Assembly: GCA_000969725.1 (NCBI GenBank) | Contig: JXSR01S005736.1 | DNA length: 30,128 nucleotides | Strand: one strand, 5' to 3' | From: Ophiothrix spiculata | Lineage: Eukaryota > Echinodermata > Ophiuroidea > Amphilepidida > Ophiotrichidae | Shown here: one piece after another, positions 20,354-28,593 of the stretch | Layout: each line of letters begins with the position of its first letter | Numbering within the stretch: position 1 is the stretch's first letter | Notes under the pieces: generated by a model | Database searches by the model: none | The model's input: the letters and a program-made list of their open reading frames with translations, nothing else | Told to the model about the DNA's origin: nothing | Translations under genes and position numbers: made by a program

Positions 20354-20712
20354 TTAACCCTTTAAAGGTGGTAGTAGGTGCTCTGGGGTGCCCATAATCT
20401 GTCTGTACTTCAGTCGCTTTTTATGTCAGAATTTTTGACTTCACTGGAAATTAATGACTGATCAGTGGATAGGCAATGACTAGCAATTGGCGTTCTCATT
20501 CACTGTTACTGGCCGGAAACTTACTGTGAGACATCTATTGAGTGCTCCAATAATTTCCAAATATTTAATTTGGAGTAAAATTTTTACACAAGTAATGTAG
20601 CCCAAAAGGTTTCTTTGAATAATACAAACAGATGTTTTTGAAACCTTAATAGTCCTGTTTTTATTATTTTCTATCTGTTCAGTAAGAAAACAACATTTTT
20701 GGACCTCATGAT

Positions 20713-21384
20713 CAGTGTTCCCGCTTTTGAACTTGCGCCACTTTGAGCAATTTTGACAAAGTTAAGGAGGTGCTTGCGCCAAAATCATTACCTGGCTGAA
20801 AATTGGCTCATAAAAGGTGAGAAAATATCTTTCTCACACATTTTCAGAAACTCGTTGCACCAATTTTCACTGCTCCCGTGCCAATAGACCTTTTCAAAAC
20901 ACGACTTTCCGATAATTCCCGAAGCTGATTTTACACTGTCCGGCAATTGCCAACAAAGTGACTCACTAACACAATACCCAGAATTTTACGTCCACGTTCA
21001 CGTTAACTGACTTCGAACTTGTAATTAGATTTAGCACTAACGAGTCACTTTTAGTGTGACCGACCTGATGTGACTTGAAATCTTAAGCTTAATCACCCGC
21101 TTTCAAATGGAAATTTCCCTCTTTGTGTCGGTGAGCGTATGGTACCACCAGCCAAAAGTTGTTCAGAATTAGTACATCTAATAATGTATGGGTCGTTTAT
21201 TTTTCACTTTTATTGCACTGAAAATATGAGAAAATTTTCGGATAATTTTGTTAACAAAATCGTGCATACTAATGACTTGTACGTGATTGGTTGAAAAAAT
21301 AGCCAAGTGATCGACGTTCTGGAGATTTCCGAATGGATTTTGAAAAGGTCTATGGCGCGCCATACGGATTTAGCAGGAACACTG
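20713..21384. mobile_element. hAT-like element with nested insertion, next to a splice donor
   Basis: It starts CAGTGTTCCCGC and ends AGCAGGAACACTG. The 8-bp duplication CTCATGAT lies at 20705-20712 and 21385-21392. Outside the nested insertion it matches the 203-bp element at 27345-27547 in reverse orientation (GCGCCA, GAAAATTGG, TTTCTCACACATTTTCAGAAA). Subtracting the 470-bp insert leaves 202 bp, nearly the size of the intact copy. On the minus strand its target duplication starts at intron position +8 after the PKNOX donor at 21399. Confidence 0.88.
20884..21353. mobile_element. Foldback element nested inside the hAT copy (470 bp)
   Basis: ATAGACCTTTTCAAAA at 20884 is inverted as TTTTGAAAAGGTCTAT ending at 21353. 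The flanking hAT sequence is interrupted here, with an imperfect 7-9 bp target duplication (GTGCCA-like on the left, GCGCCA on the right). Long target duplications suggest a Mutator-like origin, which is tentative. Non-coding; the 61-codon frame at 21178-21363 is chance. Confidence 0.75.
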
Positions 21385-21399
21385 CTCATGATTACTTAC

Positions 21400-21590
21400 C
21401 AGTCCTACTAGTAGACTGTTCAGTTGTCGTTGTAGGGGCATTGGTATGTGCGAGATTGGCCAGGGACTCTGGCCAGAAGCGTTGAGTTGACGGTCGGTTC
21501 TGCGTCTTAGTTTTCTTGGTTTTGGCACTAGGGTCGGGGTTGCTGGCATCTAACATCGGCTGTAGTATTCGCCTTCTGGCATTGATAAAC
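21400..21590 (-). CDS. PKNOX: PKNOX/Prep, exon with end of homeodomain helix 3
   Basis: Acceptor CCTTGACAG precedes G (completing the Trp codon TG|G of the previous exon) and FINARRRILQPMLD, the end of the TALE recognition helix. WFIN with Ile at homeodomain position 50 and ARRR are typical of TALE proteins, and RILQPMLD is typical of PKNOX/Prep. Next come ASNPDPSAKTKK and then QNRPSTQRFWPESLAN, a block conserved just after the homeodomain in vertebrate PKNOX1/2. The exon ends in a Thr/Ser stretch at donor ACTG|GTAAGT, leaving one base for the next exon. The protein binds TGACAG-type sites, usually with PBX, in the nucleus. A mobile element lies 8 nt past this donor. Confidence 0.96.
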
Positions 21591-21666
21591 CTGTCAAGGA
21601 ATGATGGCAAAAACAGTGTATATTAAAAAGAGTCACAACAGGGGAAACATGTTGCAATTATCAATC

Positions 21667-21728
21667 CCTGACCCTAACTCACTAACTGGGACACGACCCT
21701 AACCCTAATCCTAAACATACCCTAACCA
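21667..21728 (-). repeat. Degenerate interstitial telomere-like repeat
   Basis: GACCCTAACTCACTAACTGG, ACGACCCTAACCCTAATCC and TACCCTAACC contain four to five copies or variants of CCCTAA (TTAGGG on the minus strand) within about 60 bp. They lie in the PKNOX intron just upstream of the exon at 21400-21590. Confidence 0.5.
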
Positions 21729-21908
21729 TAAAATTTCAGATGGGACCTAAAGTATTCTTGGTCTTTTTATCTTTGAACCCACTTGTCGGCAACATATCCC
21801 TGAGCACCCCCAATTTGAGATCCTACCTGTGGCTGACAATGCCACATAGGTATAAGGAGTAGGTGTGATCTATATCTGAGCAGTAAAAGTTGTTAAGTTG
21901 TGTTATAA

Positions 21909-22455
21909 TACTGTAAAAGTCTATATTTTCGCGAGAAGATATTTTCGCGATTTTGCCTCTAACAGACATTTCGCGAGTTTTTATTTTCGCGATTACCAAA
22001 ATTTAGTTGCATAATATCAAAGAGTAAGCTTACCAGGTTGCCATTAACAACATTCATTTGACATTCATCGCCAATTATCGGCAGATTTTGCAGTGTGGAA
22101 AGTTGATTACAAAAGTGATTGACGTGTCTCAAGACCATTTCTTTCAACTAAAAAGCCAAATATATCATTATACTTTCAACTTTTTTCACTATCACATGAT
22201 TGGTTTGAGAAATATTTGCCTCATATTTACCATGTTTACCATCTACATCGGTCGTGATTTAGCTGGCTGAATGATTAAACTTCCGAATTCAACAGCTTCA
22301 CAGTTTCACTGCTTTGCTTGTTACGTATTTTGAGAGAAACTTTAATTGGTCGATAAATGACATTATATTTCGCGAGTTTTTATTTTCGCGTTTGAGGATT
22401 GAATCGCGAAATTCGCGAAAATAAAAACCTCGCGAAAATTTCTACTTTTACAGTA
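21909..22455. mobile_element. TA-flanked CTGTAAAA/CGCG foldback, copy 3 (547 bp)
   Basis: It begins TACTGTAAAAGTCTATATTT with TCGCGAG, and ends CGCGAAAATTTCTACTTTTA then CAGTA. Both subterminal zones have repeated ATTTTCGCGA words (left 21926-21995, right 22370-22436). Its length is almost that of copy 1 (553 bp). It lies in a PKNOX intron and has no coding capacity; short frames inside are chance. Confidence 0.75.
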
Positions 22456-22459
22456 GGTT

Positions 22460-23330
22460 AGTTTAAGCTGTACTCATCTCCGCGCCTACCTACATGCAGT
22501 CAGGGAGGACCTAGCAAACATGTTAATTTGATCTTATGGCTGGTGATACCATATGTCAAATAAATCAACACACTATGTCTATGGAAATGTAGGAAATCCT
22601 GGTTAAGTATACATACTGCACCCTGTTCACAATTAGACACAGCTCTATGATGAGCCTTTATCACCATCCCTGCATGATGAATTCAATTGGTCCACCATGC
22701 ATGGCGCATAAACATACCTAAAGACTAGCCTCCAATTGATGCCATGCAATGGATATTGATGGACTCTGATTAAACCATAATTCACTCGCCAGTTGACAGG
22801 AAATGTGAGATTAGTTTGAGCTGCAATCGTCTAGAGCTGCAACTCGCGTATCTGACCCCTCCCAAGTAAGGCATGTTCTCACTCCGCTAACTAACTGTTG
22901 GCACCCTTTATTTCAAAAGCTGTAGGGTCAGGGTCAGATTTGACATAGTAAGTCTGCAGAATTCAACAGACTTCTTAAGTGTGTGAGTCTATGGGGAAAA
23001 TATTTTATTTCAATATTTATCCCTTTTTAAACCCTGTTACTAAATGAAATGAATACAGGGTTGTGTTGGGAAATTACCAATTGACATCTTAATCAACATG
23101 AAAGTTAAGCTAGAATGGTGCAAAATTTTGCATTGTTATCTATGGGAAAATGAGCAACAACGGCCACCTTGACTTGAAAATAAGGGCAAATGTTTTTGGC
23201 AATTTTGTAAAATCTTCTTTTTGCTGTAACTTAAAAAATACTTAACCCAGAAAGTTGGTTGAACCTTCATTTTGTTGCAAATGTTGTCATCTTTAATTTA
23301 CTTTTATGAAAATATTTCACATTTCAACAT
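22460..23330. other. PKNOX intron, mostly unremarkable
   Basis: AT-rich intron. At 22790-22831 there is a degenerate copy of the homeodomain exon end (minus strand GATTGCAGCTCAAACTAATC then CACAT), followed by TGACCCCTCCCAAG-like sequence also seen in the array. The rest shows no structure that I recognise. Confidence 0.55.
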
Positions 23331-23339
23331 TTTATGAAC

Positions 23340-23870
23340 ATACCTACCCTAGTGGCTGACGATGCTATTACTTGGAAGACAGTGTTCAATTAACCAGTTA
23401 GACTTGTAATAATGCGAGATTAGTTTGAGCTACATTTATAAAGAGCCGCACCCAGACACCACCTCCTCCAACTGACCCCCTCCCAGGTGGTTGACGACAC
23501 CATTACTTGAGAATGGTATACACTTAACCAGTTGACTTGTAATAATGTGAGACTAGTTTGAGCTGCATGCAGACACCCCACCCATCCCCTGACACCCCAC
23601 CCATCCCCCCTCCCAGGTGACAGACGATGCCATTTCTTGAGGACAGTGTACACTTACCAGTTGTTGACTTGTAATAATGTGAGATTCGTTTGAGCTGCAT
23701 GCAGACACCCCCACCATCCCCCCCCCCCAGGTGACTGAAGATGCCATTACTTGAGGACAATGTATACTTACCAGTTGTTGACTTGTAGTAACATGAGATT
23801 CGTTTGAGCTGCATGTAGACACCCCCATCCCCCCCTACGATGCTATTACTTGAGGACGGTGTACACTTAC
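23340..23870 (-). repeat. Tandem array of partial homeodomain-exon copies
   Basis: Four copies of the last 38-42 nt of the PKNOX homeodomain exon, with following intron sequence, lie directly downstream of the real exon. Their exon-like ends are at 23772, 23658, 23529 and 23395, so spacings from the real end at 23871 are 99, 114, 129 and 134 bp. Copies 1 and 2 still encode AAQTNL(M/T)LLQVNNW and keep CTG|GTAAG. Copy 3 lost one Asn codon and its donor reads GTTAAG. Copy 4 has an in-frame TAA and a donor of GTTAAT. G-rich spacers (GGGGGGATGGG-type) separate the copies. Divergence grows with distance from the real exon. The long frames through the array are by-products. Confidence 0.9.
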
Positions 23871-23947
23871 CAGTTGTTGACTTGTAATAATGTGAGATTC
23901 GTTTGAGCTGCAATCATCCGCTTTTCATCTTCTGTTGGGTATGGATG
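23871..23947 (-). CDS. PKNOX: PKNOX/Prep, middle homeodomain exon
   Basis: This 77-nt exon lies between acceptor ATTTTTTCCAG and donor CAACAACTG|GTAAGTG on the minus strand. In phase 0 it encodes HPYPTEDEKRMIAAQTNLTL followed by LQVNN and two bases of Trp. PYP is the three-residue loop extension that defines TALE homeodomains. TEDEK..IAAQTNLTLLQVNN is helix 2, the turn and the start of helix 3. It joins cleanly to the exons at 26071-26472 and 21400-21590 to give an uninterrupted homeodomain. The 3' half and donor are tandemly duplicated in the following intron. It is too short to be found as a stand-alone open frame. Confidence 0.96.
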
Positions 23948-24200
23948 CTGGAAAAAATATGAAAATGAATTAAGTGAGTATGGGTTAACTCCAATTATAT
24001 GATTCCTGCCTATGAAAAAACAGAAGTTACTAACCGAGAACTAAAGAACTTTCTAGTAATTTGGTACAAGAAAGTCTCAAAATCAACCCAAAAGTTTATC
24101 ATGAGAATTTGCAACTCCATCTGGATAATATTTTGTAGACATTTCAGTACATCCTACAACCCACCTATTAGTTGCAAGTGAAACCGCAAAATATAATCCC
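23948..24200 (-). other. PKNOX intron segment
   Basis: AT-rich intron sequence between the middle homeodomain exon and a mobile element. No further structure was recognised. Confidence 0.5.
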
Positions 24201-24204
24201 GGGG

Positions 24205-25178
24205 GGGCCACTGCCATTGCAAGGTGGACACCATGCGCGTACACAAAAACGAGTAAAAAGGGTTGTTTTTCTCGAACAGGCGATGTACGCGCGTACATCG
24301 GAAAGGGTATCAAAATTGCAAAAATCTGGAAAAAAGGGTATAGTTTTCCAAAACTGGATACTTGTAAAGGGTATATATTTTGCATGTCATGAAAATGTAG
24401 CATTTTAGACATAACTATTTCCGAAAAGTTTATAAGTTTATACGCGTAAAGTAAAGTCAGCTGCCCCTGTTGTATCTGCCAATTATCGATATTTTGTTTG
24501 ACCGTGTTGACGACTGGTAAAGCAAGTAGACCATTCCTTTTCTTGGCGCTTTCGCTCTGGCACTTTCACGACATCGGTAACTGAACGCAGTACATAAGAT
24601 GTTATAGTTTGAAGGACTAACTTTGCAAGCAAGGCTTGGTTTTCGTAAAAGGCAGTTACTGCGCCTCCTCTTACGTTCGTATCCGAATCATGATTCAACA
24701 GTACAGTTAGCTGGTCCCCTAGCCTTCTAATTTACCTAAAAAATATGATAAAAAATTTGAAGTCTGTTGCTAACTCGGGCTACAGAACAGTAAGCATGGT
24801 AAGTCGGCCTTGTTCAAAACTCTTGAGAAGCCCGCAGAAAATTAGTTCTGATTGAAAACGGAGCGGACTTGTCAAAGCGAGCCTCATTTGACTCTTATTT
24901 TAACGCTGTTAGAAAGTTGTATGTTGAGTACATAGGTAAAATAGAACATCTTATAAAACATAATTTGAAGGCTTACTTGAGAAAGGTATGTTTAATTTGA
25001 AGGGTTACTTGAAAAGGGTATGTTTCAGACTTGATTTTAACATACTTGTTTAGGGTTGGGAAAAGATGGCAAAATACTTGTTTAGGGTATCATATGGACG
25101 AAGGATAAATACTCGTTTAGGGTCCATTTTTAAAGTCCATGTATGAGCATGGTGTCCACCTTGCAATGACAGTGGCCC
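24205..25178. mobile_element. DNA element with GGGCCACTG termini (974 bp)
   Basis: GGGCCACTGCCATTGCAAGG then TGGACACCATGCGCG at the left is inverted at the right as GAGCATGGTGTCCACC then TTGCAATGACAGTGGCCC. The inverted repeats are about 32 bp with two or three mismatches. The interior has AAGGGTA / TTTAGGGT-type words repeated near both ends (24298-24375 and 24960-25125), and GATGTACGCGCGTACATC, a perfect 18-bp palindrome at 24282-24299. No transposase motif is seen. Superfamily unassigned. It lies in a PKNOX intron. Confidence 0.75.
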
Positions 25179-25359
25179 TAATACATGCACGATTGAACCA
25201 ACATCTCTTTTTTGACAATAGCAGTGGCTTATCAGCGGTGGAGGTGCAGTAAAAATCTTCAGGTCAAAAAAGGGGGAAAAAAACATGGTTCGCGAACCAG
25301 CAGTCTCGCCAGTGTTAACGACTGCCTACTTCATTAATCGTCTACTTCATCATCCTTCA

Positions 25360-25965
25360 CATTAGGTACTTGGTTCAGAATTTATGGCTATGACCTTGAC
25401 TGGCTATGACCTAATATGACCTTGGATGACATTTGAATAATTTTTTTGATCTTGAATATATCAGAAGGCAAGTTTTTGACCATTTTAGAAATTTGATGAA
25501 ATTTTGACCTTGACTGACCTTGCCCTTGGGTCAAGCACTTTCTATGGTCTAAGTTTAATCCATGTGGGGTCAGGGGTTCAGGAGTTATGACCTTGACCTC
25601 AAAACGACCTTGGATGACCTCATGTCAACTTTTTGAACAATTTTGAAATTTGACCTCAAATGACCTTTTGACCTTGAATTAACCTTCACCGCACCCCAAA
25701 AAAGCGACGCCGCGTGTGCTAATCCCGAACCCCTTCATGTCACTAAGTTTCAATACCATAGCCCTTTTGGTTTAGGAGATATACTTAAAATACAAAATTA
25801 TGCATAAATTATGCAAATTAGGTACTTTATATGCACAGTTTGCATTCAAATTGTACGCAGCACCAGTTCAGCTTCAACCCTACCTACTCACCAAATATCA
25901 TCAACATAGAGCATACGGTTTCCGAGATTTGCTACGGACAAGAAATGTGGACGACAGACGGTTTT
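25360..25965. repeat. GACCTTGA-rich repeat with ATGCAAATTA and GGACGACAGACG end
   Basis: From 25381 to 25685 there are more than ten GACCTTGA or TGACCT words in degenerate tandem arrangement. The sequence continues through AATTATGCATAAATTATGC and GTTTCCGAGATTTGC to ACAAGAAATGTGGACGACAG. The layout resembles a dispersed, transposon-derived repeat of marine invertebrates, from general recollection. It is in the PKNOX intron and has no coding exon. Confidence 0.5.
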
Positions 25966-26070
25966 AAGGAATGTCTTTTCCTGAAATTTTTTTAGGCGAG
26001 ACAAAAACCCATTCCGTGTTAATCCAAATTTAGAAATTCAGTATGATACACATTGACTTCTACAACTCAC

Positions 26071-26472
26071 CACTATATGTTGGAAGAGCCATGACCTCAT
26101 CACATTCGTTGCATGCTTAGGTAGCACTCCCCTCTTTGGTTTTCTTTTATTCAATAAATCGTTCATTTCAATAGAGTCACTTGTCACCGACGAAGCATGC
26201 GGTGACGATATCGACACCGACGACGCACCCTGCTGTTGCGGTGACGATGTTGATGGGTGCATGCCAATTTGTGACAGCGGCGTTGAGCCGTGTATTAAGG
26301 GCACAACTTGTTGTGCACCTGTCTGTGGGGAGGTCTGTATTTGTACAGTTCCTGGAATAGCTGGTGCAACTATTCCTTGAGGTGTCACTACTCCCTGTGG
26401 AATGACTGGAGCATACACAACTTGACCTGCTGAGTTGACCACTGTTGCTGTCTGGAAATGTGTATGATTTAG
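26071..26472 (-). CDS. PKNOX: PKNOX/Prep, linker and N-terminal homeodomain exon
   Basis: Up to 134 codons in phase 0 end at donor GTG|GTGAGT (26071). After an acceptor with a long pyrimidine tract (TTGTTGTTTTTCAG) comes LNHTHFQ, then TATVVNSAGQVVYAPVIPQG. A second in-frame acceptor, CATTTCCAG, would start the exon at 26451, seven codons shorter. The middle is rich in Gln, Ser, Pro and Val. The end, NDLLNKRKPKRGVLPKHATN then VMRSWLFQHIV, is the start of a TALE homeodomain. KRGVLPKHATNVMRSWLFQHI is the PKNOX/Prep form and differs from Meis, which has RAWLFQHL. The last residue is Val where I recall Gly in vertebrates. Confidence 0.95.
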
Positions 26473-26479
26473 CTGAAAA

Positions 26480-26985
26480 ACAACAAGAAAATGCACATCA
26501 TATTTTGGTTATCTATAAACAATTTTACATGATCATTAACTGAAACTCAGCTATAGTTTATATCATCGGATATAAGATCAAGGTTTCTTCCATTTCTTCC
26601 TGTTCATTTATGACATCCAAATAAAATGAGTAAAACGTTTATTTGACTTCTTCAGTGGTTTGTTGACATATAAAATAGAGCAGCCACACTCAGGACCACA
26701 CTTCACCTGACCAAACAGCTACCTACTTTAGGGGTGTGAGGGTTAGCCGATTAAAAAACTCTTGACAAATACTGAAAATGCCCAAAATAGGCTGAAAAAT
26801 AAAAGAAAAAGCTGAAATCATGACTATTTTGAAGGCATGAAAAAATGCTGAAATAAGCATAAATGCTGAACTCTCACACCCCTGCTACATGTAGTCCCTC
26901 CCTGCACAACTCACGAAACAGCACTATGGAACTGCTCTATATAAATCCATTTTAAAGCATCTGGCTACTGATTAAATCCACCACT
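26480..26985 (-). other. PKNOX intron segment, nothing recognised
   Basis: AT-rich sequence with no exon or bounded repeat. Confidence 0.5.
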
Positions 26986-26989
26986 CAGA

Positions 26990-27300
26990 TTATAATGATA
27001 ATAATAAAATTCTGGCATTCATATTGCACCTTTTCCAGTGGATACAAAGCACTGGCCATTATTATCTCGTCACAATAGGGAATCATCAGAACCACTCCTC
27101 CTTAACTAGCCAATGACCAAATGCATTTACGTTGCGATATACCTCCCTAAAGAGGTCCCCAATGCGCTTGGGTCAAAGAGGCAAGTGCGATAAAGTGATT
27201 TGCCCAGGTTAACGACACATTGGCACTTGCGGGCCTTGAATTCACAACCTTTTGTTTATGAGAACTGCACTGTTCTGCTAGACCACATGCGCCCACAGAT
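26990..27300 (-). mobile_element. SINE-like element with (TTATTATTATCATTAT) tail
   Basis: On the minus strand the head GCGCATGTGGTCTAGCAGAA, then GTTGTGAATTCAAGGCCCGC, resembles the A and B boxes of a tRNA-derived SINE. The body includes GGGCAAATCACTTTATCGC and GTGCTTTGTATCCACTGGAA. The 3' end is a TTATTATTATCATTATAAT tail (plus-strand 26991-27009). It is diverged and lies in a PKNOX intron. Confidence 0.65.
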
Positions 27301-27344
27301 TAAATTTTTAGTTCTTAGACTAAATAGCAATTTTGTATCGCATC

Positions 27345-27547
27345 CAGTGTTTTTCCGCTAAGGCCATATGGCGCAGGAGCGGTGAAAATTGGCGCAACAA
27401 GTTTCTGAAAATGTGTGAGAAAGATATTTTTCTAGCCTTATTAAGCCAATTTTCAGCCACAGCTCATGATTTTGGCGCAAGCAACACTTAAACTTTGTCA
27501 AACTTGCTCGAATTGGCGCAAGCTCAAAAACCTCAACGGAAACACTG
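27345..27547. mobile_element. hAT-like MITE, intact (203 bp)
   Basis: It starts CAGTGTTTTTCCGC and ends CAACGGAAACACTG. The exact 8-bp duplication ATCGCATC flanks it at 27337-27344 and 27548-27555. It is the same family as the copy at 20713-21384, in opposite orientation. The 8-bp duplication and CAG...CTG ends fit hAT transposition. It ends 23 bp from a PKNOX exon. Confidence 0.88.
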
Positions 27548-27570
27548 ATCGCATCTATAAGTATATTTAC

Positions 27571-27669
27571 CTGAGTTGCTCCAGCTTGGTTTGATTGCTG
27601 GAGAATAAAAGCGCCTTGAGACGTGGGCGTAGCGTTTAATACTGTGTGCTGTCCAGGTGAGGTTTGTAC
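27571..27669 (-). CDS. PKNOX: PKNOX/Prep, upstream linker exon
   Basis: A 99-nt, 33-codon exon in phase 0 at both ends lies between acceptor ATTTGTTGTAG and donor ACTCAG|GTAAAT. It encodes VQTSPGQHTVLNATPTSQGA then FILQQSNQAGATQ, a Gln/Thr/Ala-rich, low-hydrophobicity segment like the linker between the Meis domain and the homeodomain of PKNOX proteins. Joined to the next exon it stays open and keeps the same composition. Support comes from splice sites, phase and composition rather than a conserved motif. The next upstream exons (Meis-type PBX-interaction domain) were not found before the window edge. Confidence 0.8.
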
Positions 27670-27717
27670 CTACAACAAATAACCAAGGAAAGATTTACAT
27701 TAATTTTTTGTGAAGTT

Positions 27718-28046
27718 AGGCTTGGCGTCCAAAGACATTCGCTCGGTTGAGTGACATTCGCTCTTGATTTTTCGCTCTTGATTTTCGCTCTGATTTACCC
27801 TTTAAAACGGAGAGCGAAAAAGCCGAATGTTGCTCTCATTGCTCGAACATCGTTTCAATCTATCACTCGTGCATGTTGTAGTGCTATAATTATTGAATAA
27901 ACAAACCCAAGAATATTTGGAGCAATCTTCGCTCCAATTCAATCTGAAGTGTAGAGAATGTCGTGAAATTTGTTCAACAAATGTCGGTTCCCGGTGGAGC
28001 CAAGTTTTCTTGGTAGGGTGAGCGAATGTCTTTGGATGCCAAGCTT
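27718..28046. mobile_element. MITE with AGGCTTGG / CCAAGCTT termini (329 bp)
   Basis: Left AGGCTTGGCGTCCAAAGACA then TTCGCTC is inverted at the right as GAGCGAATGTC then TTTGGATGCCAAGCTT. The arms are about 27 bp with few mismatches. TCGCTCTTGATTTT is directly repeated near the left end. An 85-codon minus-strand frame here is chance. Confidence 0.75.
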
Positions 28047-28109
28047 TAAGTTCCATCAATCATCTTTTTCTATCAACTTCAGCTCATCGGTACAAGTAAT
28101 TCCTGCAGA

Positions 28110-28551
28110 CAGTGATTGATTTTACACTTGCACATAAATGCAAACTTGAGTTTTTCTTGGTGCAAGTAAGATTTTCTATGTTCTTGCACAGACCTGTGTG
28201 CGCAAGTGACTTTGCAGTCACAATGTTTGATGCAGAGTGAAACTTACACAATGTTGAAATATCTAATTTTTTCTTCCTTAACTCGAGCAATTTTTGTCTT
28301 TTACTTACCGTGATATAAAATGACGAAGACTATCATTTACTTTAAATAGTTTACGGATGGGTTTAAGGCAATGCTACCAATAATGGGAAGCTGGGGAGAC
28401 TGTAATCGTTCGTAGAGATTTCAGAATCCTAGTAATGTGATATTACAGTTGATTGTTTTGCCACGTGCACTTGAGATAAATTTTGTGCAAGTAACTTTTT
28501 GAAACTACTTGCACAAGTACAAGTAACCTTTTTTGCTAAAATCGAACACTG
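28110..28551. mobile_element. hAT-like element (442 bp) with exact 8-bp duplication
   Basis: It begins CAGTGATTGATTTTA and ends CTAAAATCGAACACTG, which are inverted termini. CCTGCAGA lies on both sides (28102-28109 and 28552-28559). The subterminal zones are rich in ACTTGCAC / GTGCAAGT words in both orientations. Non-coding. Confidence 0.87.
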
Positions 28552-28593
28552 CCTGCAGATATAGTTTCACATCATGTTACAAACTAAATAGAG

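Noticed and set aside
23420..23913. Three overlapping minus-strand open frames of 77-129 codons with repeated MQLKRISHYYKSTTGK-like blocks
   Set aside because: They are out-of-frame translations of the partial-exon array. They run through intron spacers and match no protein.
26071..26472. Assignment to Meis/Homothorax instead of PKNOX/Prep
   Set aside because: The homeodomain start (KRGVLPKHATNVMRSWLFQHI), RILQPMLD and the QNRP..QRFWP block are the PKNOX forms. Meis has RAWLFQHL and RIVQPMID, as I recall them.
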